Positions 25,208 through 35,099 of a stretch of DNA of 64,000 nt are shown here, piece by piece. The DNA comes from Halobellus ruber (GTDB lineage Archaea > Halobacteriota > Halobacteria > Halobacteriales > Haloferacaceae), in contig NZ_JACKXD010000001.1 in NCBI RefSeq assembly GCF_014212355.1, forward strand, positions 271,143-335,142, in the 5' to 3' direction. Each line of letters starts with the position of its first letter. Position 1 is the first letter of the stretch. The notes beneath the pieces were generated by a model that saw only the letters and a list, made by a program, of their open reading frames with translations, did no database searches and had not been told where the DNA came from. A program made the position numbers and the translations under genes.

Positions 25208-25858
25208 ATGGCCGCTCACGGCCGGTCGACGCTCCGTGACCTGTTCGACGAGGCGCCGACGCCACACATCGCCCACCCGCCGCGAACCCACCACCGCCAT
25301 TTCTACGTCGCAACCGACGGCTCCTACCGGCGGGACGGCGGCGGGCTCGGCGCCGTGATCGAAACCCGGGACGGCAGCCGCGTGGCCCGCGTCTCCGTCC
25401 CCGACGCCGCCCCCGACAACAACGTCGCGGAGTATCGCGCGCTCCACCTCGGGCTCGACGTCCTCGCCGCCCGGACCCCGGACCACGCGCGGATCGGCGT
25501 CCTCGTCGACCACGACGAACTCGCGGCCGCGGTCAACGCCGAAGTGCTGGCCGCCGGCGGCGACGCCGACTGGCGCCCCACGGGTCGCGGACAGGTGCCC
25601 CCGGGCGGGGAGTCCCACTGGCGGGGGATCCGCGCCCGGATCGCGGGCTTCGCGGAACTACGAGCCGCCCGCATCGACGGCCGGGAGAACCCCGCCCACC
25701 CGCTCGCGAACGCACCCGAGGACTACGCGCACGTGAACCGTCGCGCCGACCGGTGTGTGGTGCCCGGATCGACGGATCCGGGCGGCCGCGCTGCCGCCGA
25801 GGAGGGCGACCCGCAGTACCCGCCGCCGTCCCGGCTCGGCGGGGAAGCAAGCGACTGA
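25208..25858 (+). CDS. Ribonuclease H-like protein (RNase HI type)
   Basis: A 216-residue protein with an RNase H fold beginning near residue 30: FYVATDGSYRRDGGG (first Asp), NNVAEYRAL (Glu), LVDHDEL (second Asp), and VNRRADR near residue 180 (fourth acidic position). These are the four catalytic acids expected for RNA-DNA hybrid cleavage with Mg2+. Compared with compact RNase HI (~150-160 residues), it has a 30-residue N-terminal extension, an insert of about 40 residues rich in Gly/Pro, and a disordered tail. ATG 25208 follows a TTTATGAA promoter-like stretch at ~25181. Confidence 0.82.
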   Translation: MAAHGRSTLRDLFDEAPTPHIAHPPRTHHRHFYVATDGSYRRDGGGLGAVIETRDGSRVARVSVPDAAPDNNVAEYRALHLGLDVLAARTPDHARIGVLVDHDELAAAVNAEVLAAGGDADWRPTGRGQVPPGGESHWRGIRARIAGFAELRAARIDGRENPAHPLANAPEDYAHVNRRADRCVVPGSTDPGGRAAAEEGDPQYPPPSRLGGEASD

Positions 25859-25883
25859 GGCGAGTTCGGTTCCCGTCCCGAAC

Positions 25884-28127
<2,244 letters not shown>

Positions 28128-28216
28128 ACCCCCGGCGACAACGCGGGCACAAAAAAGGCTGTCTGTCGAACTTTGGTTCGACGAATGACGAACACCGTCG
28201 GCCTCGCCGCGGGCCG

Positions 28217-29380
28217 CTACTCCCCGCCGAGCCGGCGGACGGCGTGGCGTTCCACCGTGAACGGGCCGTCACACGACGACACCGTCCGAGTGGGCCACTC
28301 GCCGGTCCGGGTCAGCACCTCCACGCCGTCGTCGGTGACGAGCACCGTGTCCTCGGATTTCGCCCCCCGGACCGTGGGGTTGTACGCGTACGCCATCGGC
28401 GCCTCCACCCGCTCGTCGCCGCCCGGGGTCGCGATCCACTCCCGACCCGAGAAGCCCGCCGCACCGCCCTGGTGATGTTTCCGCCACTCGCCGGCCTCCC
28501 CGAGGTCGTCGTAGGCGCCGGCGATCGCGTCGAAGACGTCGCCGGCGGTGCCGCCCTCGCGGGTGGCTTCTCGGGTCGCCTCCATCGCGGTCGCCTCCAC
28601 CCGCATCGCGGCGTGGTGGCGGTCCTCGAGCCAGTCGGGGGCGTCCTCGAACGCGACCGCCCGGGTCGCGCTGGCGTATCGCCCCCCGCGCTCGGCGGTC
28701 ACCGCCAGCAGGGCGTAGCTTCCGAGTTCCGCGCGGGAGGGGGTGAAATGCCGGTACGACTGCGCGCGCTCGGCACCCCCGACGAGAACCACGGGCGATT
28801 CGATCTCCCGGGTTTCCAGCGCGACCCTCAGCCCTGCGGCGACCTCGTGTTCGGTATCGTCCGGCCGGAGTTCGACCGCGACCCGCTCTACGGCCGCCGC
28901 CACGTCGCGGCCGAGCGCCCGGTATCGTTCGACGTCCTCCTGTGAGAGCGGGCGGCGGAGCCGCCCCGCGTCGACGGTATCGAGCCCCGGCACGTCGAAG
29001 TCGGCCGCGCCCGACCCGGGCGTCGCCGCCGCGACCGCCGAGGCCAGCGACGACTCGTACCACGGCGTCGATTCGACGTCGAACGCTCGGGGCACCTCCT
29101 CGTCGGCCAGCCGTTCGGCCTCGATGTTGTCCGTGATCACGACGAACCCCCTCTCGGGAAGGTAGCCCGCGGCCGCAACCCCGACGTCGGCGTCGCGGTC
29201 GACCACGTTGCGCCCGCCGGTGAGCCACGCAAAGGAGTTGGGCTTCCCGAACCAGACCGCATCGAGCCCCTCGCGGTCGAGAAACGCCGACAGCCGCTCG
29301 CGGCGGTCGGCCAGCAGTGCGTCGGTTCCCCCGTCCGTGTCCGAATCGTCGGTCCCGTCACCCGGCGTGGCCCCGGTCAT
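28217..29380 (-). CDS. M24-fold protein lacking most metal ligands
   Basis: A 387-residue creatinase/prolidase-fold protein. The N-terminal domain (residues ~25-150) has GKPNSFAWLTGGRNVVDRD and the catalytic-type domain follows. At the metal site, the two Asp positions read Ala/Ser (LLAVTAERGG; RYASATRAV), one Glu position reads Asn (YAYNPTVRGAK), while a His (KHHQGGAAG) and the final Glu (SEDTVLV) remain. At least three of five ligands are therefore missing relative to the active homologue at 16272. It may be a non-peptidase member acting as binding protein or chaperone. The start is set at 29380; a leader rich in Asp/Gly precedes the domain. Confidence 0.8.
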   Translation of the reverse strand: MTGATPGDGTDDSDTDGGTDALLADRRERLSAFLDREGLDAVWFGKPNSFAWLTGGRNVVDRDADVGVAAAGYLPERGFVVITDNIEAERLADEEVPRAFDVESTPWYESSLASAVAAATPGSGAADFDVPGLDTVDAGRLRRPLSQEDVERYRALGRDVAAAVERVAVELRPDDTEHEVAAGLRVALETREIESPVVLVGGAERAQSYRHFTPSRAELGSYALLAVTAERGGRYASATRAVAFEDAPDWLEDRHHAAMRVEATAMEATREATREGGTAGDVFDAIAGAYDDLGEAGEWRKHHQGGAAGFSGREWIATPGGDERVEAPMAYAYNPTVRGAKSEDTVLVTDDGVEVLTRTGEWPTRTVSSCDGPFTVERHAVRRLGGE

Positions 29381-29490
29381 ACTCTCACCCTGTCGCCAGC
29401 CGCACTTGAAACGTGACGGAACCACCGGCTCCCACGGGCCGGCGACTGCCGACAGCAACCCGTAAGTGCCTCGGACTCCGACCCCCGAAT

Positions 29491-30324
29491 ATGAACACGC
29501 GTCTCCGCCGGCTCGTGGGCGTTTCCGCCGCCCTCACGGGTGTGCTGATGGTGCTGGGGATCTACACCGCGGCGACGGGTGCGGGGCTGACCTGCGCGGG
29601 GCGGTGGCCGCTCTGTGACGGCTTTCTCGGCCTGTTCCCCGCGAACTGGAGCAGCTTCATCGAGTGGTTCCACCGCCTGGTCGCGATGGTCGCCGGGTTC
29701 GTGATCCTCGGCACCACGATCGTCGCGTGGCGCGGCGGCGCCGACCGCCGGGTCCGGCTGTCGCTGGCGGCGGCGACGATCCTGCTTCCCTCCCAGATCG
29801 CGCTGGGCGCGCTCACGGTCACCACCTACCAGTGGGCGGTGTTGCTCGCACACTTCGGCACCGCGTCGATCATCTTCACCGGCGTCGCCCTCGCGGCCGC
29901 CTGGACCTACGGGACCGACGCCGCCGACGCCGCCCGGGTTCGGACGGCCCTGACGGCGGCGGGCGGCCTCCTTCCGGTACTTCTGGTGTTGGCGCCGCAC
30001 ACCTTCGTGACGTTCGGCCCGACGGTCCAGGCGGCGTACTACCTCGCGGGGCTTGCGACCTACGCCGCACTGCTGACCGCGGCGGTCTGGTCGGCGGGCG
30101 CCGGTCGGATCGATGCCACTCGTCGCGTCCGGTACCTCGCGGTCGCTGCCGCGGTCGTGGTCGTGTCGCTGCTGGTCGCCGGCCGACTGGTGTACGGCGG
30201 GACCCTCCAGTACGTCTCGGTGGGCGGCGCCGCAACGGCGCTCGGACTCGTGGCCGCCGCACGGTACTGCCTCCGCGACGCCGGCGGCGGCCGCGGCGCC
30301 CGTGGCGTTCCCACGGACGACTGA
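29491..30324 (+). CDS. ctaA: Heme A synthase-type protein (COX15/CtaA)
   Basis: A 277-residue integral membrane protein with eight hydrophobic helices, as in CtaA, which oxidises heme O to heme A for cytochrome oxidase. Conserved features seen: GAGLTCAGRWPLCDG after the first helix (with the Cys pair), EWFHRLVAM (His), LLAHFGTAS (His) and GAGRID-type loops. It is short relative to some bacterial homologues, as in other archaea. ATG 29491 is preceded by a typical short spacer and no strong Shine-Dalgarno. The neighbouring membrane gene at 30391 follows on the same strand. Confidence 0.9.
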   Translation: MNTRLRRLVGVSAALTGVLMVLGIYTAATGAGLTCAGRWPLCDGFLGLFPANWSSFIEWFHRLVAMVAGFVILGTTIVAWRGGADRRVRLSLAAATILLPSQIALGALTVTTYQWAVLLAHFGTASIIFTGVALAAAWTYGTDAADAARVRTALTAAGGLLPVLLVLAPHTFVTFGPTVQAAYYLAGLATYAALLTAAVWSAGAGRIDATRRVRYLAVAAAVVVVSLLVAGRLVYGGTLQYVSVGGAATALGLVAAARYCLRDAGGGRGARGVPTDD

Positions 30325-30390
30325 CCTCTCGGGAGGGACGGCGTACGCCTCCCCGATAAGACACTTACCGGATCCCGGTTTCACTCCGGT

Positions 30391-30927
30391 ATGACGAACG
30401 TCCCCGGCGCCGGGTTCGTCGCCCTCCTCGTGGTTATCGCCGTCCTGATCGCGCTGCCGCTTCTGGCCGGCGTGGGCCTGGCCGTCGCCGGAACCACCGG
30501 GCTCCGGATCGAACTGAGCCTCCTCGCGGTCCACGCCGTCGGGATCGTCGGCGCCGTGATCGCGCTCGTCGTCGCCGCCCCGCTCGGCCCGGCTCCGTCG
30601 CTCCCGGCTGTGGTCGGGCTGCTCCGGTTCACCGCCGGAGCGCTGGCGGTCGGACTCGCGGTCGCGGGCATCGCCGAAGGCGGACCGATCGCGGCGGGGG
30701 CGGTCCTCGCCGTCCTTGCCGGCGACCTCACGTGGCGACGCGGGGTGTGGTACGCGACCGCCGGCTACGCGGGCGGGGGCGTCGCCGGCGCGGCCGCGGG
30801 GCTCGTGTCCACCGGCCGGGCCGAAGCCGCCGCGGCGGGGGCGGTCCTCGCCGTCCCCGCGGCGCTGTGCGGGGTCGTCCTCGAACGGGCGGCCGCACGC
30901 TCCGAGCGGGTCTCGTCGACGGCCTGA
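30391..30927 (+). CDS. Hydrophobic membrane protein of unknown function
   Basis: A 178-residue Ala/Gly/Val-rich protein with about five or six hydrophobic helices (roughly residues 8-32, 40-65, 78-98, 100-118, 120-142, 148-168). I recognise no family. It follows ctaA by 66 bases, and the two may be co-transcribed. It contains no charged active-site-like motif, so transport or scaffolding is only a guess. The start codon ATG 30391 is the only one giving an N-terminal helix. Confidence 0.65.
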   Translation: MTNVPGAGFVALLVVIAVLIALPLLAGVGLAVAGTTGLRIELSLLAVHAVGIVGAVIALVVAAPLGPAPSLPAVVGLLRFTAGALAVGLAVAGIAEGGPIAAGAVLAVLAGDLTWRRGVWYATAGYAGGGVAGAAAGLVSTGRAEAAAAGAVLAVPAALCGVVLERAAARSERVSSTA

Positions 30928-31010
30928 TACGGGCCGCCCCGGTCGGTTCCCGGCCGTTGCCGGCGCAGGCGACGACCGCCCCGTCACGCCGATCCGTACG
31001 GCACCGGCCG

Positions 31011-32486
31011 TCACATGAAGTCCGACAGCCCCGCCTGCCCGTCGTCGTCGGCTGCGTCCTCCTCGCTCCCGCCGTCTTCGCCGGTCTCCTCGCTCCCGCC
31101 GTCTTCGCCGGTCTCCTCGCGGTCGAGCACGTCGGCCTCGGCAGGGTCCTCGACGCCGTCCCCGCCCGCGAAGGCCCCCTCGGCGTTGTCCTCGAGTCGC
31201 TCGGCCCGGAGGTCGGCGGCGTCCTCGACGATCGACTGCACCTTGTTCGTGGTCTCCCCGCTCCCGGTGACGTAGGCGACGCCGGCCTCGTCGAGGTCGT
31301 ACCACGCCGCCATCGCGACGGTCAGCTCCCGGGGCTTGCAGTGGTGCGTCACCGCCGAGAGGAAGGGGAGCACGTCGAGGCGGGCGGTCGTCATCGAGAA
31401 GCCGCCCGATTCCGCGATCGCCCGGACCACCTCGTCGCGGGTCGAATCCCGGGTCGACCGGTAGGGGGCGCCGCCGTACCGCGTCCACCCGCCGTAGGTG
31501 CCGTCGCGGGCGGCCGCGACCCCGCCGGCGAGGTTGTCGGTGGCGTACCGCCACCACGTGTAGTCGTAGTCGGTGGCGTACACCCGGCTGGTCCAGACGT
31601 CGGCGTTCGCGAGGAACTCGTAGGCCCGCGCGAGTTCCCGGCCCTCGTACACCAGCGACACCTTGTCCTCGACCCACTGAAGCAGGTCCTCGGGGGTCTC
31701 GTCGACGTCGTAGGCGGTCCGGAGCGCCGCCTCCGCGGACTCCTCCTCTTTCAGAACCGTATCGAGGAACTCGAAGAGCCCGACCGCGCGGTTCCGGGAG
31801 CCGGTGGTCACGTCCTCCAGTGTGATCCGGCTGCGGTCCTCGGCGGTGACCTGGAGGTCCTTGATCGCCGCCCGGAGGTCGCCGTCGTTCGCCTCGGCGA
31901 TTCGCTCTAGGGCCTCCTCGTCGAACTCGATTCCCTCCTTCCGGAGGATGTCCCGGAGGACGGGGACGATCGACCGCGCGGAGACGTCGCGGAACTCGAT
32001 CTCCCGGGCGGCGTTCCGCAGGCCGTTCGACATGTCGTAGTACTCGTTTGCGATCAGGACGATCGGCTGGTTGGCGTCCTTCAGGAGGTCCGTGACCGCG
32101 CGTTTGCCGCCGCGGTCGTACTGGTGGTGGATGTTGTCGGCCTCGTCGAGCACGATCAACTGGCGGCCGTCGCTCCCGGTTCCGCCCCCCGAGCCGCCGA
32201 CCGAGCCCGCGAGCGTGGCGTTCCTCGAAGCCCGCCCCGCGAACCGCTCGATGTCGTCGGCGGTGCGCTGGTCGGAGGCGTTCAGTTCGACGACCTCCCA
32301 CCCCATATCGCTCGCCAGCGCGTGAGCCGCGGAGGTCTTGCCGACGCCGGGGGCGCCGTGAAGGACGACCGGCTCGCGGTGGTCGTCCCACGTCTCGGCC
32401 CACTCCTTGAGGGCGTCGCGGGCCTTGTTGTTCCCGCGGACCTCCGAGAGGGTCGACGGGCGATACCGTTCGGTCCAGTCGGTCAT
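31011..32486 (-). CDS. rfcL: Replication factor C large subunit
   Basis: A 491-residue clamp-loader ATPase that, with RFC-S, loads PCNA on DNA. Walker A is HGAPGVGKTSAA (residues ~43-54), Walker B is LIVLDEADN, and ELNASDQRT follows as in RFC proteins. A Gly-rich insert (GSVGGSGGGTGS) lies between them. The C-terminus is acidic, contains two copies of a nine-residue unit (EETGEDGGS, from 27-bp DNA repeats at 31063-31116), and ends GQAGLSDFM, a PCNA-interacting (PIP) motif. ATG 32486 is preferred; one extra Met at 32489 is equally possible. Confidence 0.96.
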   Translation of the reverse strand: MTDWTERYRPSTLSEVRGNNKARDALKEWAETWDDHREPVVLHGAPGVGKTSAAHALASDMGWEVVELNASDQRTADDIERFAGRASRNATLAGSVGGSGGGTGSDGRQLIVLDEADNIHHQYDRGGKRAVTDLLKDANQPIVLIANEYYDMSNGLRNAAREIEFRDVSARSIVPVLRDILRKEGIEFDEEALERIAEANDGDLRAAIKDLQVTAEDRSRITLEDVTTGSRNRAVGLFEFLDTVLKEEESAEAALRTAYDVDETPEDLLQWVEDKVSLVYEGRELARAYEFLANADVWTSRVYATDYDYTWWRYATDNLAGGVAAARDGTYGGWTRYGGAPYRSTRDSTRDEVVRAIAESGGFSMTTARLDVLPFLSAVTHHCKPRELTVAMAAWYDLDEAGVAYVTGSGETTNKVQSIVEDAADLRAERLEDNAEGAFAGGDGVEDPAEADVLDREETGEDGGSEETGEDGGSEEDAADDDGQAGLSDFM

Positions 32487-32636
32487 CATCCGACCTTGGC
32501 GTGACCCGGATTTAGTGGTTGCGGGGCCGTCCGCTCCCCGACGGCTGTCTGACCTGAACAGAAGACACGTACGTGCCGGATGCGAGTGCTGAGCGTGCCC
32601 AGTCCCGTATCCTCCGCGGCGACGACCTCCTCGCTC

Positions 32637-32716
32637 ATACTGTTGGCTATAACTACGTGAAGATTTTCGACACCCCGGGGTGTCGAAATCCGTCACGGGA
32701 CGATAGCCGACAGTAT
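32637..32716 (+). repeat. 80-bp palindromic element, copy D (plus orientation)
   Basis: It starts ATACTGTTGGCTATAACTAC and ends GATAGCCGACAGTAT, with the perfect 18-base centre CGACACCCCGGGGTGTCG. Its right end merges with an open frame of a membrane protein whose expected start codon is absent at exactly this point (ATCAGTCCC follows the element). Confidence 0.93.
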
Positions 32717-33314
32717 CAGTCCCGACGGCCGCACGCTCGGCGTCGCCGCGGTCGGCGGCGTTCTCGCGTATCTCGTCGGGTACGCACTCACGTACGCCGC
32801 GGTCGGGCAGGAGGCCTCGAACTCCCTGGCCGCCCGCGTGCTGGAGATTGCTACCGACGACCCCGGCACTTGGCAGCTCGTCGGGTGGGTGTTCTACAAC
32901 GCCCACAACGTCGCCGTCGAGGTGCCGGGGCTGTTCGGCTCGACCGCGGTCACCCTCGTCGGCGAGACGTTCAGCTCGGCGCTGTTCGTGCTCCCGCCGG
33001 TCGTACTGCTCGTCTCCGGCGCGGCCGTCGCCGTCCTCGGCCGCGTCGAGCGGCCGACAGCCGGCGGGGTCGCCGGCGTCGCGGTCGTGGTCGGCTACCT
33101 CCCGCTGGCGGCTGTTGGCGCGGTTCTCGTCGGCATCGACATCGGCGACGCGACCGCCGGCCCGACGGTTGCGGCGGCCGTGCTTCCGTCCGGGTTCGTC
33201 TACCCGCTGATCTCCGGTGCGATCGGCGGCGTGGTCGGCAGCGTCGCGGCCGGTCGGCAGTCGCGGCGGGGCGCTCTCCGGGTCGCCGTCGCGCGTCCGG
33301 TTCGTCCGTCCGCC
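32715..33314 (+). pseudogene. Membrane-protein gene disrupted at its 5' end by element D
   Basis: From 32715 the frame reads ISPDGRTLGVAAVGG, then a membrane protein with about five hydrophobic helices (GVLAYLVGYALTYAAVG; ALFVLPPVVLLVSGAAVAVLG; GVAGVAVVVGYLPLAAVGAVL; GFVYPLISGAIGGVVGSV). No ATG/GTG/TTG exists before the GTG at 32838, which would cut off the first helix, and a TGA inside element D blocks any earlier start. Downstream the frame has no stop before 34004 and runs through the antisense gene at 33315-33992, so the 3' end is also abnormal. Either a decayed gene or one now starting internally. Confidence 0.6.
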
Positions 33315-33992
33315 TCAGCCGTCGGTTGCCCGCCGCGCCCGCCACAGCCGCGTCCCGGCGACGAACGCCGCAAGCGGGAGCAGCCACGCCCGGAACCCCG
33401 TCATCGCCACCGGGAAGAGGCGCTCGGTGCGTTGCGATCCGCCGCCGCCACCACCGCTACCGGACTGTTCGACCCCCAGCGTCGGTTCGGCGTCCAGCAC
33501 CGTCCGGAAGTCGAAGTTGCTCGTGGTCCGGCGCGCGTCCGGTTCGTCGGGCGAGAGATCCACGAACGTCTGCACCCACCCCCGATCGGTCGAGTAGAAC
33601 AGCCGGCCGTCGACCGTGTAGAAGGCGTCGTGGATCGGGTAGAAGACGTTGATCCCGCCGACCACGAGGTCGGGGACGATCCCGGCGCCGAACAGACACA
33701 CCACCGCGGTGGACGCCAGGAGAACTCCGCGGTCGCCGTACCGGCGTCGGAGCACCGAGTCGGGACCGCGCCGGAGGTCGGCCGCAAGCGCGACGAGGAG
33801 GATCGCGGGCAGGAGGACGGTGTGGCCTACCGACCGATGGGCGCCCGACAAGATCGGCTCGAGCGCCACGTCGAGGTCGGGCAGGGCTGTCGCGGCTGCG
33901 ACGACCGCGACGCTCCGGCCGTCGAACTCCGACCCGAGAAGCCCCGCGGCGATAAGCAGCGCGAGCGACACGTGGACCAGCGTCGAAGGCAC
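33315..33992 (-). CDS. Membrane-bound metal-dependent hydrolase-like protein (YdjM/YbcI type)
   Basis: A 225-residue membrane protein. It starts PSTLVHVSLALLIAAGLLG with an early His, then ALPDLDVALEPIL and GAHRSVGHTVLLPAILLV; the His/Asp pattern and helices match the YdjM family of membrane-bound metal-dependent hydrolases as catalogued, whose substrate is unknown. About four membrane helices are visible; a soluble loop (residues ~115-195) ends in Gly-rich GSGGGGGGS before the last helix. The start is GTG 33992. It overlaps antisense with the 3' continuation of the pseudogene frame. Confidence 0.8.
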   Translation of the reverse strand: MPSTLVHVSLALLIAAGLLGSEFDGRSVAVVAAATALPDLDVALEPILSGAHRSVGHTVLLPAILLVALAADLRRGPDSVLRRRYGDRGVLLASTAVVCLFGAGIVPDLVVGGINVFYPIHDAFYTVDGRLFYSTDRGWVQTFVDLSPDEPDARRTTSNFDFRTVLDAEPTLGVEQSGSGGGGGGSQRTERLFPVAMTGFRAWLLPLAAFVAGTRLWRARRATDG

Positions 33993-34087
33993 GACGGTAC
34001 CTGACGCGTGCCCGGACTTGAACGTTCCTGCGGTCGGTCGGACCGCCCCGGTACGCTTTTGCGGCCGCCTCCCGCACCCGAACGTAT

Positions 34088-34831
34088 GTGTCGACAGACC
34101 CCGACGCCGGGGGGTGGTGGGCCGTGACGGGGGTTCCGAAAGACGAACTCGCGCGCCGGATCGCGGGCGAGATCACGCTGAGCGACGATCCAGGGGCGAC
34201 GCTCCGGAAGTGGCGCACCGACTTCGACGTCTCCCAGACCACCCTCGCAGACCAGCTCGACGTCTCCTCGTCGGTCATCTCCGACTACGAGAGCGGCCGC
34301 CGGGAGAGCCCGGGAATCGGGGTCGTCCGCCGGATGGTGGAGGCGCTACTCGACATCGACGAGGACCGCGGCGGCGGCCGGATCCGCCAGTACGCTCGGG
34401 TCATCACCGCCGGCTTCGACAGCGACATCGTGCTGGACCTCCGGGAGTATCCCCGGTCGGTCCTGCTGGAAACGCTCTACGAGGCGATGGACGCTACGGA
34501 ACTGGTGCGCGGCGACGAGGACCGGATCAGCGGCCACACCGTCATCGACAGCATCGAGGCGATCACCCGCCTCTCCTCGGAGGAGTTCTACCGCCTCTAC
34601 GGCCAGTCGACCTCGCGGGCGCTGGTGTTCACCGGCGTCACCCGCGGGGAGGCCGCGCTGGTGGCGATGCGGGTCGTCAACCCCACGCCGACCGCGGTCG
34701 TCCTCCACGGGCTGACCGAGGACGACCTCTGGGAGCACGCGCCAGCCCTCGCGACGATCGATGGGCTGTCGCTTGCGATCTCGAACCGCGACCTTGACGA
34801 GACGCTGGAGGATCTGCGGCAACTGCCGTAA
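34088..34831 (+). CDS. XRE-type helix-turn-helix transcriptional regulator
   Basis: A 247-residue regulator. Residues ~15-85 include the XRE helix-turn-helix: LRKWRTDFDVSQTTLADQLDVSSSVISDYESGRRESPGI. The rest (residues ~95-247) is an archaeal-type C-terminal domain (ARVITAGFDSDIVLDLREYP; VIDSIEAITRLSSEEFYRLYGQSTSRAL) of unknown ligand. The start is GTG 34088; a GTG at codon 14 (VTGVPKDEL) is an equally reasonable start, since the conserved part begins there. It is followed by a structured intergenic stretch before hmgB, which is on the other strand. Confidence 0.85.
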   Translation: MSTDPDAGGWWAVTGVPKDELARRIAGEITLSDDPGATLRKWRTDFDVSQTTLADQLDVSSSVISDYESGRRESPGIGVVRRMVEALLDIDEDRGGGRIRQYARVITAGFDSDIVLDLREYPRSVLLETLYEAMDATELVRGDEDRISGHTVIDSIEAITRLSSEEFYRLYGQSTSRALVFTGVTRGEAALVAMRVVNPTPTAVVLHGLTEDDLWEHAPALATIDGLSLAISNRDLDETLEDLRQLP

Positions 34832-34929
34832 AATCGACGCGATAGCGCTCGATGCCGTTGTAGGCGGCTCCCCCGATCGTGTTTGATCGAGCTATTGCTG
34901 TGGCTGAAAAGCCGCTATCGGGCGGGTAT

Positions 34930-35040
34930 GGAAGGGGCCGCGCTCTCGACGAACCCGGACGAAGCAAGGACCGCAGGAGCGAACGGAGTGAGCGACGAGG
35001 ACCACAGCGAGTCCTGGGAGTCGAGAGCGCGGGGGCTTCC
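34930..35040. repeat. 111-bp intergenic region closed by a 21-nt inverted repeat
   Basis: Left arm 34930-34950 (GGAAGGGGCCGCGCTCTCGAC) and right arm 35020-35040 form a stem with only a four-base mismatched patch. The 69-base interior contains GAGCGAACGGAGTGAGCGA, a self-complementary tract seen often in haloarchaeal spacers. It could be a structured RNA, terminator of both convergent genes, or a decayed palindromic element. I cannot name a family. Confidence 0.6.
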
Positions 35041-35099
35041 GGGGTCGCAGTCGTCTCGTTCTCTCCGACTACGTTTCCGCTACTGTGGACTACGTTCTG

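Noticed and set aside
31063-31116. 27-bp tandem repeat in rfcL as a frameshift or insertion
   Set aside because: It is in frame and encodes a repeat in the acidic disordered tail before an intact PIP motif.
29377-32403. 1008-residue open frame on the minus strand
   Set aside because: Arg/Gly/Pro-rich shadow of ctaA, the membrane gene and rfcL in another frame; no domain reads through it, and each real gene explains its own part.
32838-34004. 388-residue plus-strand protein
   Set aside because: Only the first ~160 residues look like protein; the rest is antisense to the hydrolase gene at 33315-33992.
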